From Lentibacter algarum (GTDB lineage: Bacteria; Pseudomonadota; Alphaproteobacteria; Rhodobacterales; Rhodobacteraceae): a stretch of 64,000 nucleotides of DNA. The notes beneath the pieces are model-generated. The model was not told where the DNA came from, did no database searches, and worked only from the letters and a program-made list of their open reading frames with translations. The translations under genes and the position numbers were made by a program. The stretch covers positions 3,100,001 to 3,164,000 of the forward strand of contig NZ_CP158687.1 in the NCBI RefSeq assembly GCF_040580765.1, given 5' to 3'. This document shows, piece by piece, positions 9,446 to 17,129 of the stretch (the first letter of the stretch is position 1; each line of letters starts with the position of its first letter).

Positions 9446-10348
9446 TCAATAACCCAAATTTTTTTCAATTTTGTGCAATATGTATAGCCACCACCGAGCT
9501 TTCACATCATGGTATGTGAAGGGTTTGCGGACACTTTGAAATGGTGAGGACAGATAATTTTCTGCAATCGGCCAGTTTGAGAGATCGCGAGATTTTAGCC
9601 TTACAACCTCTTGTGGAGACAGGTCATTTAAATATTTAACACTACGGCCCAATACTATTGATGCAAGCCGAGACGAAAGCCCTCTTCGATTTCGATTGCG
9701 ATAAAATGGTACATCTGGGCAGAAGAAGGCTATAGGATCAGCCATACATGGCATGGGGCCGAATGTTGACAATGCTTGATGTACATTCCCACCTTCGCTA
9801 TTTGCGTACTCCCAGCCTGCTGCATTCAGACGCTTAACATGAGCGATATGACAGTCAAAATATGCCAGAGATAATTTGTGATTTTCACGTTCATCAAGAG
9901 GCGAGATGTATGCTCTTACCTTATCGGACTGTGTCAATCTCCGTTTATACCTGCGAATAGCAACACCCCTCATGAAAAGCTGGCTTAAAAACCCAACTTG
10001 CGGATAAGAATTAAAAATACTTTCGATATCTTCGTCATCATCTTGCGAAAACGTGCGGACTAGCTGCATATCGTCTTGCAGCGTCATCAGGAAGGGGTGA
10101 TCAGCTTGTGATAACGCTAAATTCATATTTGCATACAGCCCACCATGGCGCGCATTTTGAGGCGGTGGGGATATAATTACTCGATCGGAGATCTCTTCCA
10201 GGTATTGCAGCGTCGCGGGATCATCTGACCTGTCATCGTAAACTGTATACTTCACATCTGGAGCGTTTCTTTTTATGGATTCAACACACACTCGAAGATT
10301 TTCGCCACGATTGAATGAGAAAATTGCTATTTCTACGAGTCTATTCAT
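9446..10348 (-). CDS. GT-A-type glycosyltransferase-like protein (mirror partner A)
   Basis: The 300-residue protein starts like a family 2 glycosyltransferase: VEIAIFSFNR then TVYDDRSDD. It carries ARHGGLYANM and LQDDMQ, where the acidic pair could act as the DxD-like nucleotide-sugar metal site. No membrane segment is evident. It is clearly related along its whole length to the protein encoded at 12285-13166, which lies in mirror orientation. GGAAGTG supports the start. Base composition is visibly AT-richer than the surrounding genes. The substrate is unknown; addition of a sugar to a surface glycan is an inference. Confidence 0.7.
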   Translation of the reverse strand: MNRLVEIAIFSFNRGENLRVCVESIKRNAPDVKYTVYDDRSDDPATLQYLEEISDRVIISPPPQNARHGGLYANMNLALSQADHPFLMTLQDDMQLVRTFSQDDDEDIESIFNSYPQVGFLSQLFMRGVAIRRYKRRLTQSDKVRAYISPLDERENHKLSLAYFDCHIAHVKRLNAAGWEYANSEGGNVHQALSTFGPMPCMADPIAFFCPDVPFYRNRNRRGLSSRLASIVLGRSVKYLNDLSPQEVVRLKSRDLSNWPIAENYLSSPFQSVRKPFTYHDVKARWWLYILHKIEKNLGY

Positions 10349-10445
10349 TTTTCACTTCCTAACTTGGTGTGTTGTATTGAGTACACGAAAGGCGGGGTAG
10401 TTTATTCCCCTCTTGTATTAGCTTGTGCCTCAAGGGGCTCTCAAA

Positions 10446-11282
10446 TTAGCGTCTGATGTGCAGAGTAGAGTGAATAAAACTAGCAAAAGATAACTTTTCG
10501 GTGACAAGTTTCGAGAAGGCACAATAAACTTCTTCCAACTTATCACTTTCGAAATTCTCAAGCCCTAGATAGTGAATTCCTTCAATAAATGGCTCATCAA
10601 GTATCTCCGACATAACTGGCTTGCCTGCGAGGTATGATGTGAGTAACCGAGGGGCCTCCGTATAGACACCTTCATCAAAATGAATGTTTACTACTGTAGC
10701 GGATCGATCAAGTTCGCGCTCCAACTTTTTCCCATAGGTGCCGCGAGGCAAAACAGTGACCTTGGTCCCAACAAGGGCTTGCACTACTTCCTTTCTACGC
10801 ACTCCCAAATCACCAAAAAATAAGTTGGCCCCACCTAAACTTTCTTTGAATTCGCGAGCTTCAGATGGAAAAATATAGGGCCCATAGTGCAGTTTGGCCC
10901 TATCGCTTGGAGACAAGTTCTGGGTATTCCACCAGTGACGATTGGAATTGTTTATGTCCAGCATCACGTCGACACTAGATAAGTTCGTTAAGAGGCGTTT
11001 GATTGTTTTGGGCTTCTTCAACATGCCCCAGAGCTCGTTACCTGATTTGTCAAAAAATTGTTCAGTTTGTATCCCTACACGTAATTTGGCGCCCCGATTG
11101 AAAAAATAGAAAGCATCATGGCAACCAACTAGAACATCAATTTTGCCTAGTTCAGCGGTATCTTTCACTGAAAGCCCCTCCAAAATGCCTTGGCCAAGCT
11201 GGTGGAGTATTTTGTGTCGGGAACGCACTCTTATCCCTTCACGCCTAGCAGTGAAATAGGGTCTAATTCCAAAAATTTTCAA
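10446..11282 (-). CDS. GT-B-like protein of unknown function (mirror partner B)
   Basis: The 278-residue protein has a C-terminal stretch VYTEAPRLLTSYLAGKPVMSE (shown in part) that resembles the nucleotide-sugar-binding end of family 1 (GT-B) glycosyltransferases. The rest, including RVGIQTEQFFD, matches only its divergent neighbour at 11455-12228. It is shorter than a usual two-domain GT-B enzyme. The start is a TTG with GGAAAG eight bases upstream; the upstream sequence offers no better ATG. AT-rich and flanked by its GT-A-like partner downstream. Function is not established. Confidence 0.6.
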   Translation of the reverse strand: MKIFGIRPYFTARREGIRVRSRHKILHQLGQGILEGLSVKDTAELGKIDVLVGCHDAFYFFNRGAKLRVGIQTEQFFDKSGNELWGMLKKPKTIKRLLTNLSSVDVMLDINNSNRHWWNTQNLSPSDRAKLHYGPYIFPSEAREFKESLGGANLFFGDLGVRRKEVVQALVGTKVTVLPRGTYGKKLERELDRSATVVNIHFDEGVYTEAPRLLTSYLAGKPVMSEILDEPFIEGIHYLGLENFESDKLEEVYCAFSKLVTEKLSFASFIHSTLHIRR

Positions 11283-11454
11283 TATCTTAACTTTCCAAAG
11301 AATGTTTTCTATATTTAGCTGAAAAATGCTCTACTAGACCATAAAACTTACGATAGATACCTGAGCAAAGTAATTTTAAGCGGATGGTAATTTTGCCTGA
11401 AGGAGCAGGCGGGTGAATTTTTGTCGGTTCCCTAAAGAACAAGAATAGGCTGCA

Positions 11455-12228
11455 ATGCATATCACAATCAATCGCCTGACCATCCTTTCCTGTCATCCAA
11501 TCTTGGATCAAGTTGCTGCAGACATTGCCAAAGGAATTGAAGTCGAAGCTTTGCCTGACAAAGATATTGTTGTGTGTATCGGTGCACACAAAAGGTTCAA
11601 AGGTTTGAGAAGGAAAGCAGGCTTCAAAATTTGTGTGCAGACAGAGCATTTTCTGGATGCAAGAGGCCAAGCTCTCTGGAGAAAGCCACGATGGTTCAGG
11701 ATGCTTACCAACCTTCTGATTTGTGATCTGATGCTTGATTTGAGTATCTATAACAAAAAAGTATATCGATGGCTCCCAAGAGCGCTGAAAAACAAGATCG
11801 TTTTTGGAGCCAAAATTTTCCCGTCAGCTCCAGTCCAGCATGTAGAAGGCAATGGAACAGCAGTGTTCTTCGGTACAGTAAATGCCAGACGGACAAAGCT
11901 TATCGGGGCGTCTGAAGCTTATGTCACCCTAGACGAAGGACTATTTAGCGCAGCTTTGGACGACAAAATTGCGAACGCTTCTGCCGTTTTGAATGTGCAC
12001 TTTTCCACAGGGGTCTACACGGAATACCCCAGATTGTTGTCGGCATACCTTGCTGGAAAGCCTTTAGTATCAGAGACATTAAGTCCTGATTTGGAGGAAG
12101 GTAGGCATTACATTGCCCTCGGTGGACAGATGAACACTGAATCTTTCGCCAAGATCTTCGCGAACTTTAGTACTGAATTTGCAGCCCATAATCGCTTTAC
12201 TGACTTTTTGGTCAGCTATGCCAAGTGA
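11455..12228 (+). CDS. GT-B-like protein of unknown function (mirror partner B')
   Basis: The 257-residue protein is a paralog of the one encoded at 10446-11282, reading away from it across 172 bases. Shared segments include VCIGAHKRF versus VGCHDAFYF, KICVQTEHFLDARGQALW versus RVGIQTEQFFDKSGNELW, and a nearly identical C-terminal VYTEYPRLLSAYLAGKP stretch. The latter recalls the donor-binding region of family 1 glycosyltransferases, without a complete GT-B fold in the length available. No signal peptide or membrane segment is seen. The substrate is unknown. Confidence 0.6.
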   Translation: MHITINRLTILSCHPILDQVAADIAKGIEVEALPDKDIVVCIGAHKRFKGLRRKAGFKICVQTEHFLDARGQALWRKPRWFRMLTNLLICDLMLDLSIYNKKVYRWLPRALKNKIVFGAKIFPSAPVQHVEGNGTAVFFGTVNARRTKLIGASEAYVTLDEGLFSAALDDKIANASAVLNVHFSTGVYTEYPRLLSAYLAGKPLVSETLSPDLEEGRHYIALGGQMNTESFAKIFANFSTEFAAHNRFTDFLVSYAK

Positions 12229-12284
12229 TCTGGTTCTGCTAGTGGCAGAGTTATTGACTATACATTTTCAGGAAGCTTGAACAT

Positions 12285-13166
12285 ATGATCGAAGTTGCAA
12301 TTTTCTCTTATAATCGACATTTTTATTTGAAGAATGCGCTTCACTCGGTTCAACGCAACGTCTCAGATGTACGCGTGCGCATTTACGATGATGGAAGCGA
12401 TCAGTCTGAAATGAAAAAATTCCTGGCTGAAAACTCTGATCTTGTGGGTGCCCGCTTAAAGGGTCTGGATAGCAAGCACGGTGGTTTGTATACAAATATG
12501 CAAAGTGCGCTAGATGAAGCGCAGGAAGACTATCTCCTCTTGATGCAAGACGATACACAGATTGTACGCAAAATGGAGCGAGAGGACCTTGAGGCGATTA
12601 ATCGAGCCTTTGAGGTATTTCCCACAGCGGCGTTCCTGTCTGTAATGTTCTTGAAGGGCGAAAAAAAGCGACGTTACAAAAGAGTATTGCGCGCGGATGG
12701 TGAAAACCAATTGTATCGCTCTAAGTCACTCGAAGACGGTGTTGTTCAAAGTTACTACGATGTGGTTTTATGCAACGTGCCACGCTTAAGGGCTGCGGGC
12801 TGGAAGTTTGAAAACACAGAAGTTGCAAACATGAAGAAGGCGCGCGAACTATTTGGTGAAATGCCAATCATGCGAAACCCTTTGATGTTTTTCTGTCCAG
12901 AGGTGCCCTTTTTTCGAGATCGAAGGCAATCACTGGCCGCACGGATCATAGCAAAACGCCGCAAAGAAAACCCAATTTTCCATGATATGACAGCCGAAGC
13001 TGTTGCAAAGCTTAAGGGGCGAGCCTTAGGCGTATTTCCGTATGCAGAAGATTGGCTGAACCCGACACTTCAGGGGTTGCGGAGACCTTTTGTCTTCAAA
13101 GATGTGAAGGCGAACTTATGGTTGAACCTTCTTTATGCGATCGAAACGAAGCTGTTGGGCCGATAG
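12285..13166 (+). CDS. GT-A-type glycosyltransferase-like protein (mirror partner A')
   Basis: This 293-residue paralog of the protein at 9446-10348 has IEVAIFSYNR, RIYDDGSDQ, SKHGGLYTNM and MQDDTQIV at matching places, and the same C-terminal pattern (RRPFVFKDVKANLWLNLLY). The acidic DD pair is a plausible DxD-like site. AGGAAG lies upstream of the ATG. It follows the B' gene by 56 bases, so the two probably form an operon. This pair mirrors the A-B pair on the other strand. AT-rich and adjacent to the integrase, it is probably acquired DNA. Donor and acceptor are unknown. Confidence 0.7.
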   Translation: MIEVAIFSYNRHFYLKNALHSVQRNVSDVRVRIYDDGSDQSEMKKFLAENSDLVGARLKGLDSKHGGLYTNMQSALDEAQEDYLLLMQDDTQIVRKMEREDLEAINRAFEVFPTAAFLSVMFLKGEKKRRYKRVLRADGENQLYRSKSLEDGVVQSYYDVVLCNVPRLRAAGWKFENTEVANMKKARELFGEMPIMRNPLMFFCPEVPFFRDRRQSLAARIIAKRRKENPIFHDMTAEAVAKLKGRALGVFPYAEDWLNPTLQGLRRPFVFKDVKANLWLNLLYAIETKLLGR

Positions 13167-13282
13167 AAAGAAGAAGTGATATGCTTTTCTGGTGTAGAGA
13201 TTTTGGTTGGTTGCGAGGACCGCTTTCGGGACCATTTTACCTTGTAGGCCCCTCCGTAAGTCCCTAAGATTACATAAAAATC

Positions 13283-13323
13283 TGCGAAGGTGGAGTTCTT
13301 CTCCTGGGCACCATTCCTTCGCA
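13283..13323 (+). repeat. nested inverted repeat in the leader of the ribonuclease D gene
   Basis: TGCGAAGG at 13283-13290 pairs perfectly with CCTTCGCA at 13316-13323. The loop contains a smaller GGAG...CTCC hairpin and the string CCTGGGCACCA, which looks like the 3' end of a tRNA. It ends 15 bases before the rnd start and may be a leader RNA structure or an island-boundary scar. No poly-T follows, so a terminator is unlikely. Confidence 0.4.
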
Positions 13324-13338
13324 ACTTAGAGGAATGAA

Positions 13339-13953
13339 ATGAAAAATCATCTATATAAAAACGATCTTCCCGATGGCCTTGATCTTGGTCCTATTGTTGC
13401 GATTGATTGTGAAACTATGGGCTTGCACCCGCATCGTGACAGGCTTTGTGTTGTTCAGATGTCTTCCGGTGATGGGCATGCTCATCTTGTTCAGGTTGCT
13501 CAAGGCCAGACAACAGCGCCCAATCTTTGTGCTATGCTCACTGATCCCAACGTTCTCAAGCTTTTCCATTTTGGTCGTTTTGACATCGCCGCTCTGCAAA
13601 ATACCTTTGGCGCCCTGACAGCGCCGGTTTATTGCACCAAAATCGCAAGCCGCCTTGTCCGCACATATACAGACCGACATGGTCTCAAAAACCTGCTCCA
13701 AGAGCTGCTGAATGAAGATATTTCCAAGCAGCAACAAAGCTCTGACTGGGGCGCCGACACGCTCACCAAGGCGCAGATCGACTATGCGGCCTCCGATGTT
13801 CTTCATCTGCACAAGCTGCGGGACAAGCTTGATGTGATGCTAGCCCGCGAAGGCCGTGACGAGCTCGCACAAGCGTGTTTCCGCTTCTTACCCACGCGTG
13901 CCTTGCTTGATCTGGAAGGTTGGCCAGAAACAGATATCTTCGCCCACGCGTAA
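13339..13953 (+). CDS. rnd: ribonuclease D-like 3'-5' exonuclease
   Basis: This DEDD-superfamily exonuclease trims the 3' ends of tRNA precursors and other small RNAs. The 204-residue protein holds only the catalytic domain: Asp23 and Glu25 (AIDCETMGL), Asp82 (FHFGRFDIAAL), and Tyr149 and Asp153 (IDYAASDVLHLH), complete for DEDDy chemistry. The HRDC domains of the longer E. coli enzyme are absent, as in the short alphaproteobacterial form. AGAGGAA lies before the ATG. It is 15 bases upstream of lptC and may be cotranscribed with the lpt genes. Confidence 0.9.
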   Translation: MKNHLYKNDLPDGLDLGPIVAIDCETMGLHPHRDRLCVVQMSSGDGHAHLVQVAQGQTTAPNLCAMLTDPNVLKLFHFGRFDIAALQNTFGALTAPVYCTKIASRLVRTYTDRHGLKNLLQELLNEDISKQQQSSDWGADTLTKAQIDYAASDVLHLHKLRDKLDVMLAREGRDELAQACFRFLPTRALLDLEGWPETDIFAHA

Positions 13954-13968
13954 TAGGGCGAAGATCAG

Positions 13969-14583
13969 ATGCAAAGCCGGATCGACAGGCACACAAGACT
14001 GGTTGCATGGGCAAAGATTACACTTCCCATCGTAGCCCTTGCGATGCTGTCGACGCTGTTTTTGCTCTCGAAAAGCGTTGATCCTATCGCGACGATCCCT
14101 TTTTCAGAAAGCGATCTCGCAGATCGGACGCAAAGCCAGCAGATATCGCAGCCTGAGGTTTTCGGCGTAACGCCGCGCGGTGATCTGATCTCATTGCGAG
14201 CGGCTCTTGCGCGTCAGAATGCGGAAGACAGTGCGCTTATGGAGGCGCATGAGGTTTCGGCAAAAATTAAGCTAACATCTGGCCAAACCGTTGATATATC
14301 GGCAGTCGAAGCGCTTCATAGCTCTGCGCAAAATATCGTGACTTTGTCTGGCAGTGTTTTTGCTCAGACAAGTACTGGCTATACTTTTCATGCAAATGAA
14401 CTCGCGATGAGCCTATTTGACTTGCGCGCTGACAGTATCGGAGTTGTGACGGGCGAAGGGCCAGGCTTTACTGTTGCGGCAGGGCAAATGACGCTTGAGA
14501 TACCCGAAGGGGAAAGCGATGCGCATATTTTGCTAAAAAACGGCGTGAAGCTGGTGTATACACCCGTGAAAGAAAAGGAATAG
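13969..14583 (+). CDS. lptC: LPS export protein LptC
   Basis: LptC links the inner-membrane LptBFG transporter to periplasmic LptA and passes lipopolysaccharide forward. The 204-residue protein has one N-terminal membrane segment (about residues 12-34) and a periplasmic beta-rich region (60-200) with the family-type GDLISLRAALARQ and LTSGQTVDISA stretches. It is followed after four bases by lptA, and the order lptC-lptA-lptB is conserved in proteobacteria. Sequence conservation in LptC is low, so context carries part of the call. Confidence 0.88.
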   Translation: MQSRIDRHTRLVAWAKITLPIVALAMLSTLFLLSKSVDPIATIPFSESDLADRTQSQQISQPEVFGVTPRGDLISLRAALARQNAEDSALMEAHEVSAKIKLTSGQTVDISAVEALHSSAQNIVTLSGSVFAQTSTGYTFHANELAMSLFDLRADSIGVVTGEGPGFTVAAGQMTLEIPEGESDAHILLKNGVKLVYTPVKEKE

Positions 14584-14587
14584 ATCT

Positions 14588-15073
14588 GTGCGCTTTGATT
14601 TTCTCATTGTCAGCTCTCTTTGCGCTGCACTTGCCAGCCCTGCTGTCTCTCAAGGCGCAAACATTGCCTTTGGGAATATCAAGCAAGACACAAACGCCCC
14701 AGTTGAAGTTTCGGCGAACGTCATGGACATCAACCAGAACACAGGCTCTGCCGTGCTCTCGGGCAATGTGTTGATCGGGCAGGGGGCCATGCGCCTCTCT
14801 GCTGCCTCGGTGAGTATTGTTTATAACTCAGACCGTTCTCAAATCGCACAGATGAAGGCATCGGGTGGTGTAACGCTGGTAAGTGGTGAGGACGCCGCCG
14901 AAGCAGCACAAGCCGAGTATAATGTGACATCTGGTATGATTGTGCTCTCTGGCAATGTTCTTCTTGTTCAGGGCCAAACCGCTATTACAGCTGATAGAAT
15001 GCGCGTTGATACAACCGCGGGTACTGCCAAGATGGAAGGCCGTGTGAAGACGGTGCTCAATGTCAAAAACTAG
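14588..15073 (+). CDS. lptA: LPS transport periplasmic protein LptA
   Basis: LptA forms the periplasmic bridge that carries lipopolysaccharide to the outer membrane. The 161-residue precursor has a signal peptide (about 1-22, ending ASPAVSQGA) and an OstA-type beta-jellyroll with repeated patterns such as VLSGNVLIGQG and VLSGNVLLVQGQT. The start is GTG with AAGGA upstream. The 3' end overlaps lptB by 14 bases, indicating coupled translation. Confidence 0.92.
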   Translation: MRFDFLIVSSLCAALASPAVSQGANIAFGNIKQDTNAPVEVSANVMDINQNTGSAVLSGNVLIGQGAMRLSAASVSIVYNSDRSQIAQMKASGGVTLVSGEDAAEAAQAEYNVTSGMIVLSGNVLLVQGQTAITADRMRVDTTAGTAKMEGRVKTVLNVKN

Positions 15074-15827
15074 TGTTCCCAATCTTTTTGTTGCCGAAGG
15101 TGCGTCTGGTCTTGAGGTGCGCAATCTGCGCAAAAGCTACAAGCGTCGTCCAGTGATCCGTGATGTTTCACTTTCGCTCAAACGTGGCGAAGTCGTTGCG
15201 TTGCTTGGCCCCAATGGATCAGGCAAAACGACAACATTTTACGCAGTGGCGGGGCTTGTGCAGGCCGAAGGCGGCCATGTTATGCTCGATGGCATCGATG
15301 TCACAGACCTTCCCATGTACCGCCGCGCGCGGCTTGGGATCGGCTATCTACCCCAAGAAATGTCAATTTTTAGAGGGCTTTCTGTTGAAGATAATATCGC
15401 AGCTGTCCTTGAAGTTGTGGAGCCTGACAGACGCGAACGTGCGAAAAAACTCGAAGAACTGCTATCTGAGTTTTCTATAGAGCATTTGCGTCGTGCGCCT
15501 GCGATGGCTTTGTCAGGCGGTGAGCGGCGGCGTGTAGAAATAGCGCGCTGCCTTGCTGCTGATCCTGCCTATCTTTTACTTGATGAGCCTTTTGCGGGCG
15601 TTGATCCGATCTCAGTGAACGACATCCGCTCCCTTGTGGCTGATCTCAAAACGCGTGGAATCGGTGTCTTGATTACAGATCACAATGTCCGAGAAACTCT
15701 CGAAATCGTAGACCGTGCCTATATTTTGCATGATGGAACCGTGCTCATGTCGGGTAAACCAAGCGAAGTTGTGGAAAACGAGAACGTCCGTCGGGTCTAT
15801 CTTGGCGATAGCTTCCGTATCTCCTGA
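15060..15827 (+). CDS. lptB: LPS export ABC transporter ATP-binding protein
   Basis: LptB is the cytoplasmic ATPase of the LptBFG complex that extracts lipopolysaccharide from the inner membrane. It has 255 residues with Walker A GPNGSGKTT (50-58), a Q-loop near PQEMSIF, the signature LSGGERRRVEIARCL, Walker B YLLLDEPFAGVDP and the switch histidine in LITDHNVRETL. It overlaps lptA by 14 bases. In many proteobacteria rpoN follows; here a 224-base gap leads straight to hpf. The LptF and LptG permeases are not in the window. Confidence 0.97.
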   Translation: MSKTSVPNLFVAEGASGLEVRNLRKSYKRRPVIRDVSLSLKRGEVVALLGPNGSGKTTTFYAVAGLVQAEGGHVMLDGIDVTDLPMYRRARLGIGYLPQEMSIFRGLSVEDNIAAVLEVVEPDRRERAKKLEELLSEFSIEHLRRAPAMALSGGERRRVEIARCLAADPAYLLLDEPFAGVDPISVNDIRSLVADLKTRGIGVLITDHNVRETLEIVDRAYILHDGTVLMSGKPSEVVENENVRRVYLGDSFRIS

Positions 15828-15998
15828 ATTTTGGCAACAATTCGCTCTTTCAGTTGACAAGCCCCCGTCCTAGGGCCTCAAATGGGCTATGGGATCTTGT
15901 TTTCTCACTGGACAAAATAGCGTGACCTGCATTTTTTGCAGCGGCTCTGTTCAAACCAAAAACAATCCCTATTTCAATATGATAACTGTCTCACCCTT

Positions 15999-16014
15999 GG
16001 GCGCGTTAGCGCCC
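15999..16014. promoter_or_regulatory. small hairpin in the hpf leader
   Basis: GGGCGC and GCGCCC pair around a GTTA loop, 37 bases before the hpf ATG. No T-run follows, so it is more likely a leader structure than a terminator. The wider lptB-hpf gap (15828-16051) also holds a TTGACA at 15854, but no convincing -10 box at normal spacing, and a CTGCA...TGCAG repeat near 15930. Confidence 0.3.
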
Positions 16015-16051
16015 TTGGAGCGGGGCAATTCAACCAAGTAAAGGAGAGAAG

Positions 16052-16621
16052 ATGCGCTACCAAATCAGCGGAAAGCAAATCGACATCGGGGAGGCACTAC
16101 AAACCCATGTGAAAGAAGAGCTTGGGGCTGCCGTCGCAAAATATGCCGAACGGCCCACCGAAGCGCTCGTTGTTTTCTCCAAAAGTGGTCATGAGTTTAA
16201 CTGTGAATCCACTGTGCATCTTTCGACAGGTCTCACGGCATCGGCCAAAGCGAGCGCCAGTGAGATTTATGCCGCGTTCGACGGCTGCTGTGAGAAAATG
16301 GAGAAGCAACTGAGGCGTTATAAGCGTCGCCTGAAGGACCACCATAAAGATCGAGTGGAACCGGTTGAACTTTTCGGAGCGTCCTCGTATATCCTCGCCT
16401 CTGATCACGAAAGTCAGGATTCGGAGCCCGAAACGCTTCAGCCTATGATCATCGCAGAGATGGAAACAAAAATACCATCGCTCTCCGTTGGTGAAGCTGT
16501 TATGCAGATGGAACTTGCAGGGTCTCCTGTTCTGATTTTTCGTAACGAGAGTAAAGACGGGCTAAACGTCGTGTATCGCCGCGAAGATGGCAATATCGGT
16601 TGGATAGACCCAGGTAAATAA
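16052..16621 (+). CDS. hpf: ribosome hibernation promoting factor, long form
   Basis: HPF binds the 30S subunit in stationary phase and promotes inactive 100S ribosome dimers. The 189-residue protein has the N-terminal S30AE/RaiA domain (1-100: ISGKQIDIGEALQTHV and a basic stretch RRYKRRLKDHHKD) and the C-terminal dimerisation domain (130-189: VGEAVMQMELAGSPVLIFRN, NVVYRREDGNIGWIDP). Possession of both marks the long type. AAGGAGAG precedes the ATG. It is followed by ptsN. Confidence 0.95.
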   Translation: MRYQISGKQIDIGEALQTHVKEELGAAVAKYAERPTEALVVFSKSGHEFNCESTVHLSTGLTASAKASASEIYAAFDGCCEKMEKQLRRYKRRLKDHHKDRVEPVELFGASSYILASDHESQDSEPETLQPMIIAEMETKIPSLSVGEAVMQMELAGSPVLIFRNESKDGLNVVYRREDGNIGWIDPGK

Positions 16622-16661
16622 CAGGCGCATTTTATCGCGTCTGTGGAGCAGTAGACGAACG

Positions 16662-17126
16662 ATGCAAATGTCCTCTTTACTCAAGCCCGAGGCAGTCAGG
16701 GTTTTATCCTCTGCCTCGAGCAAAAAGCGCCTGTTGCAAGAGCTGGGCGAAACGGCTGGATCCGTCTATGGCATAGATCCTGTCGTCGCGGTTCGGGCCC
16801 TTCAAGAGCGTGAAAACCTAGGACCAACTGGTGTTGGAAATGGTGTTGCACTGCCCCACGCCCACGTAGACGGTCTTGAAAAAGTCGTTGGCGTGTTTGT
16901 CGTGCTCGAAAAGCCGATTGATTTTGATGCTGTTGATAAGCTCCCTGTAGATTTGGCATTTGCTCTCTTCGCGCCGAGCGATGCGGGTGTTGAGCACCTC
17001 AAGGCCTTGGCCAAAGTTTCTCGTGCGCTGCGCGATGGAGCTCGCTGTGGCAAGCTGCGTTCCAACAAAAATGTCAGCACACTCTATACAATTATTACCG
17101 AAGATGTGAGCAAGCTGGTCGCTTAA
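16662..17126 (+). CDS. ptsN: PTS IIA-like nitrogen regulatory protein
   Basis: PtsN (EIIA-Ntr) is the terminal phosphoacceptor of the nitrogen phosphotransferase chain and regulates potassium, nitrogen and envelope processes rather than sugar uptake. It is 154 residues, with the phosphorylatable His66 in GVALPHAHVDGL preceded by NLGPTGVGN. It lies 40 bases after hpf. GGAG is about 13 bases from the chosen ATG; a second ATG two codons in is possible. It converges with the sulfotransferase gene, leaving three bases between them. Confidence 0.95.
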   Translation: MQMSSLLKPEAVRVLSSASSKKRLLQELGETAGSVYGIDPVVAVRALQERENLGPTGVGNGVALPHAHVDGLEKVVGVFVVLEKPIDFDAVDKLPVDLAFALFAPSDAGVEHLKALAKVSRALRDGARCGKLRSNKNVSTLYTIITEDVSKLVA

Positions 17127-17129
17127 AGA

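Noticed and set aside
13296-13312. Complete tRNA gene suggested by CCTGGGCACCA
   Set aside because: No matching 5' acceptor strand, D-arm or anticodon arm within 90 bases upstream and no proper T-arm; at most a 3' fragment.
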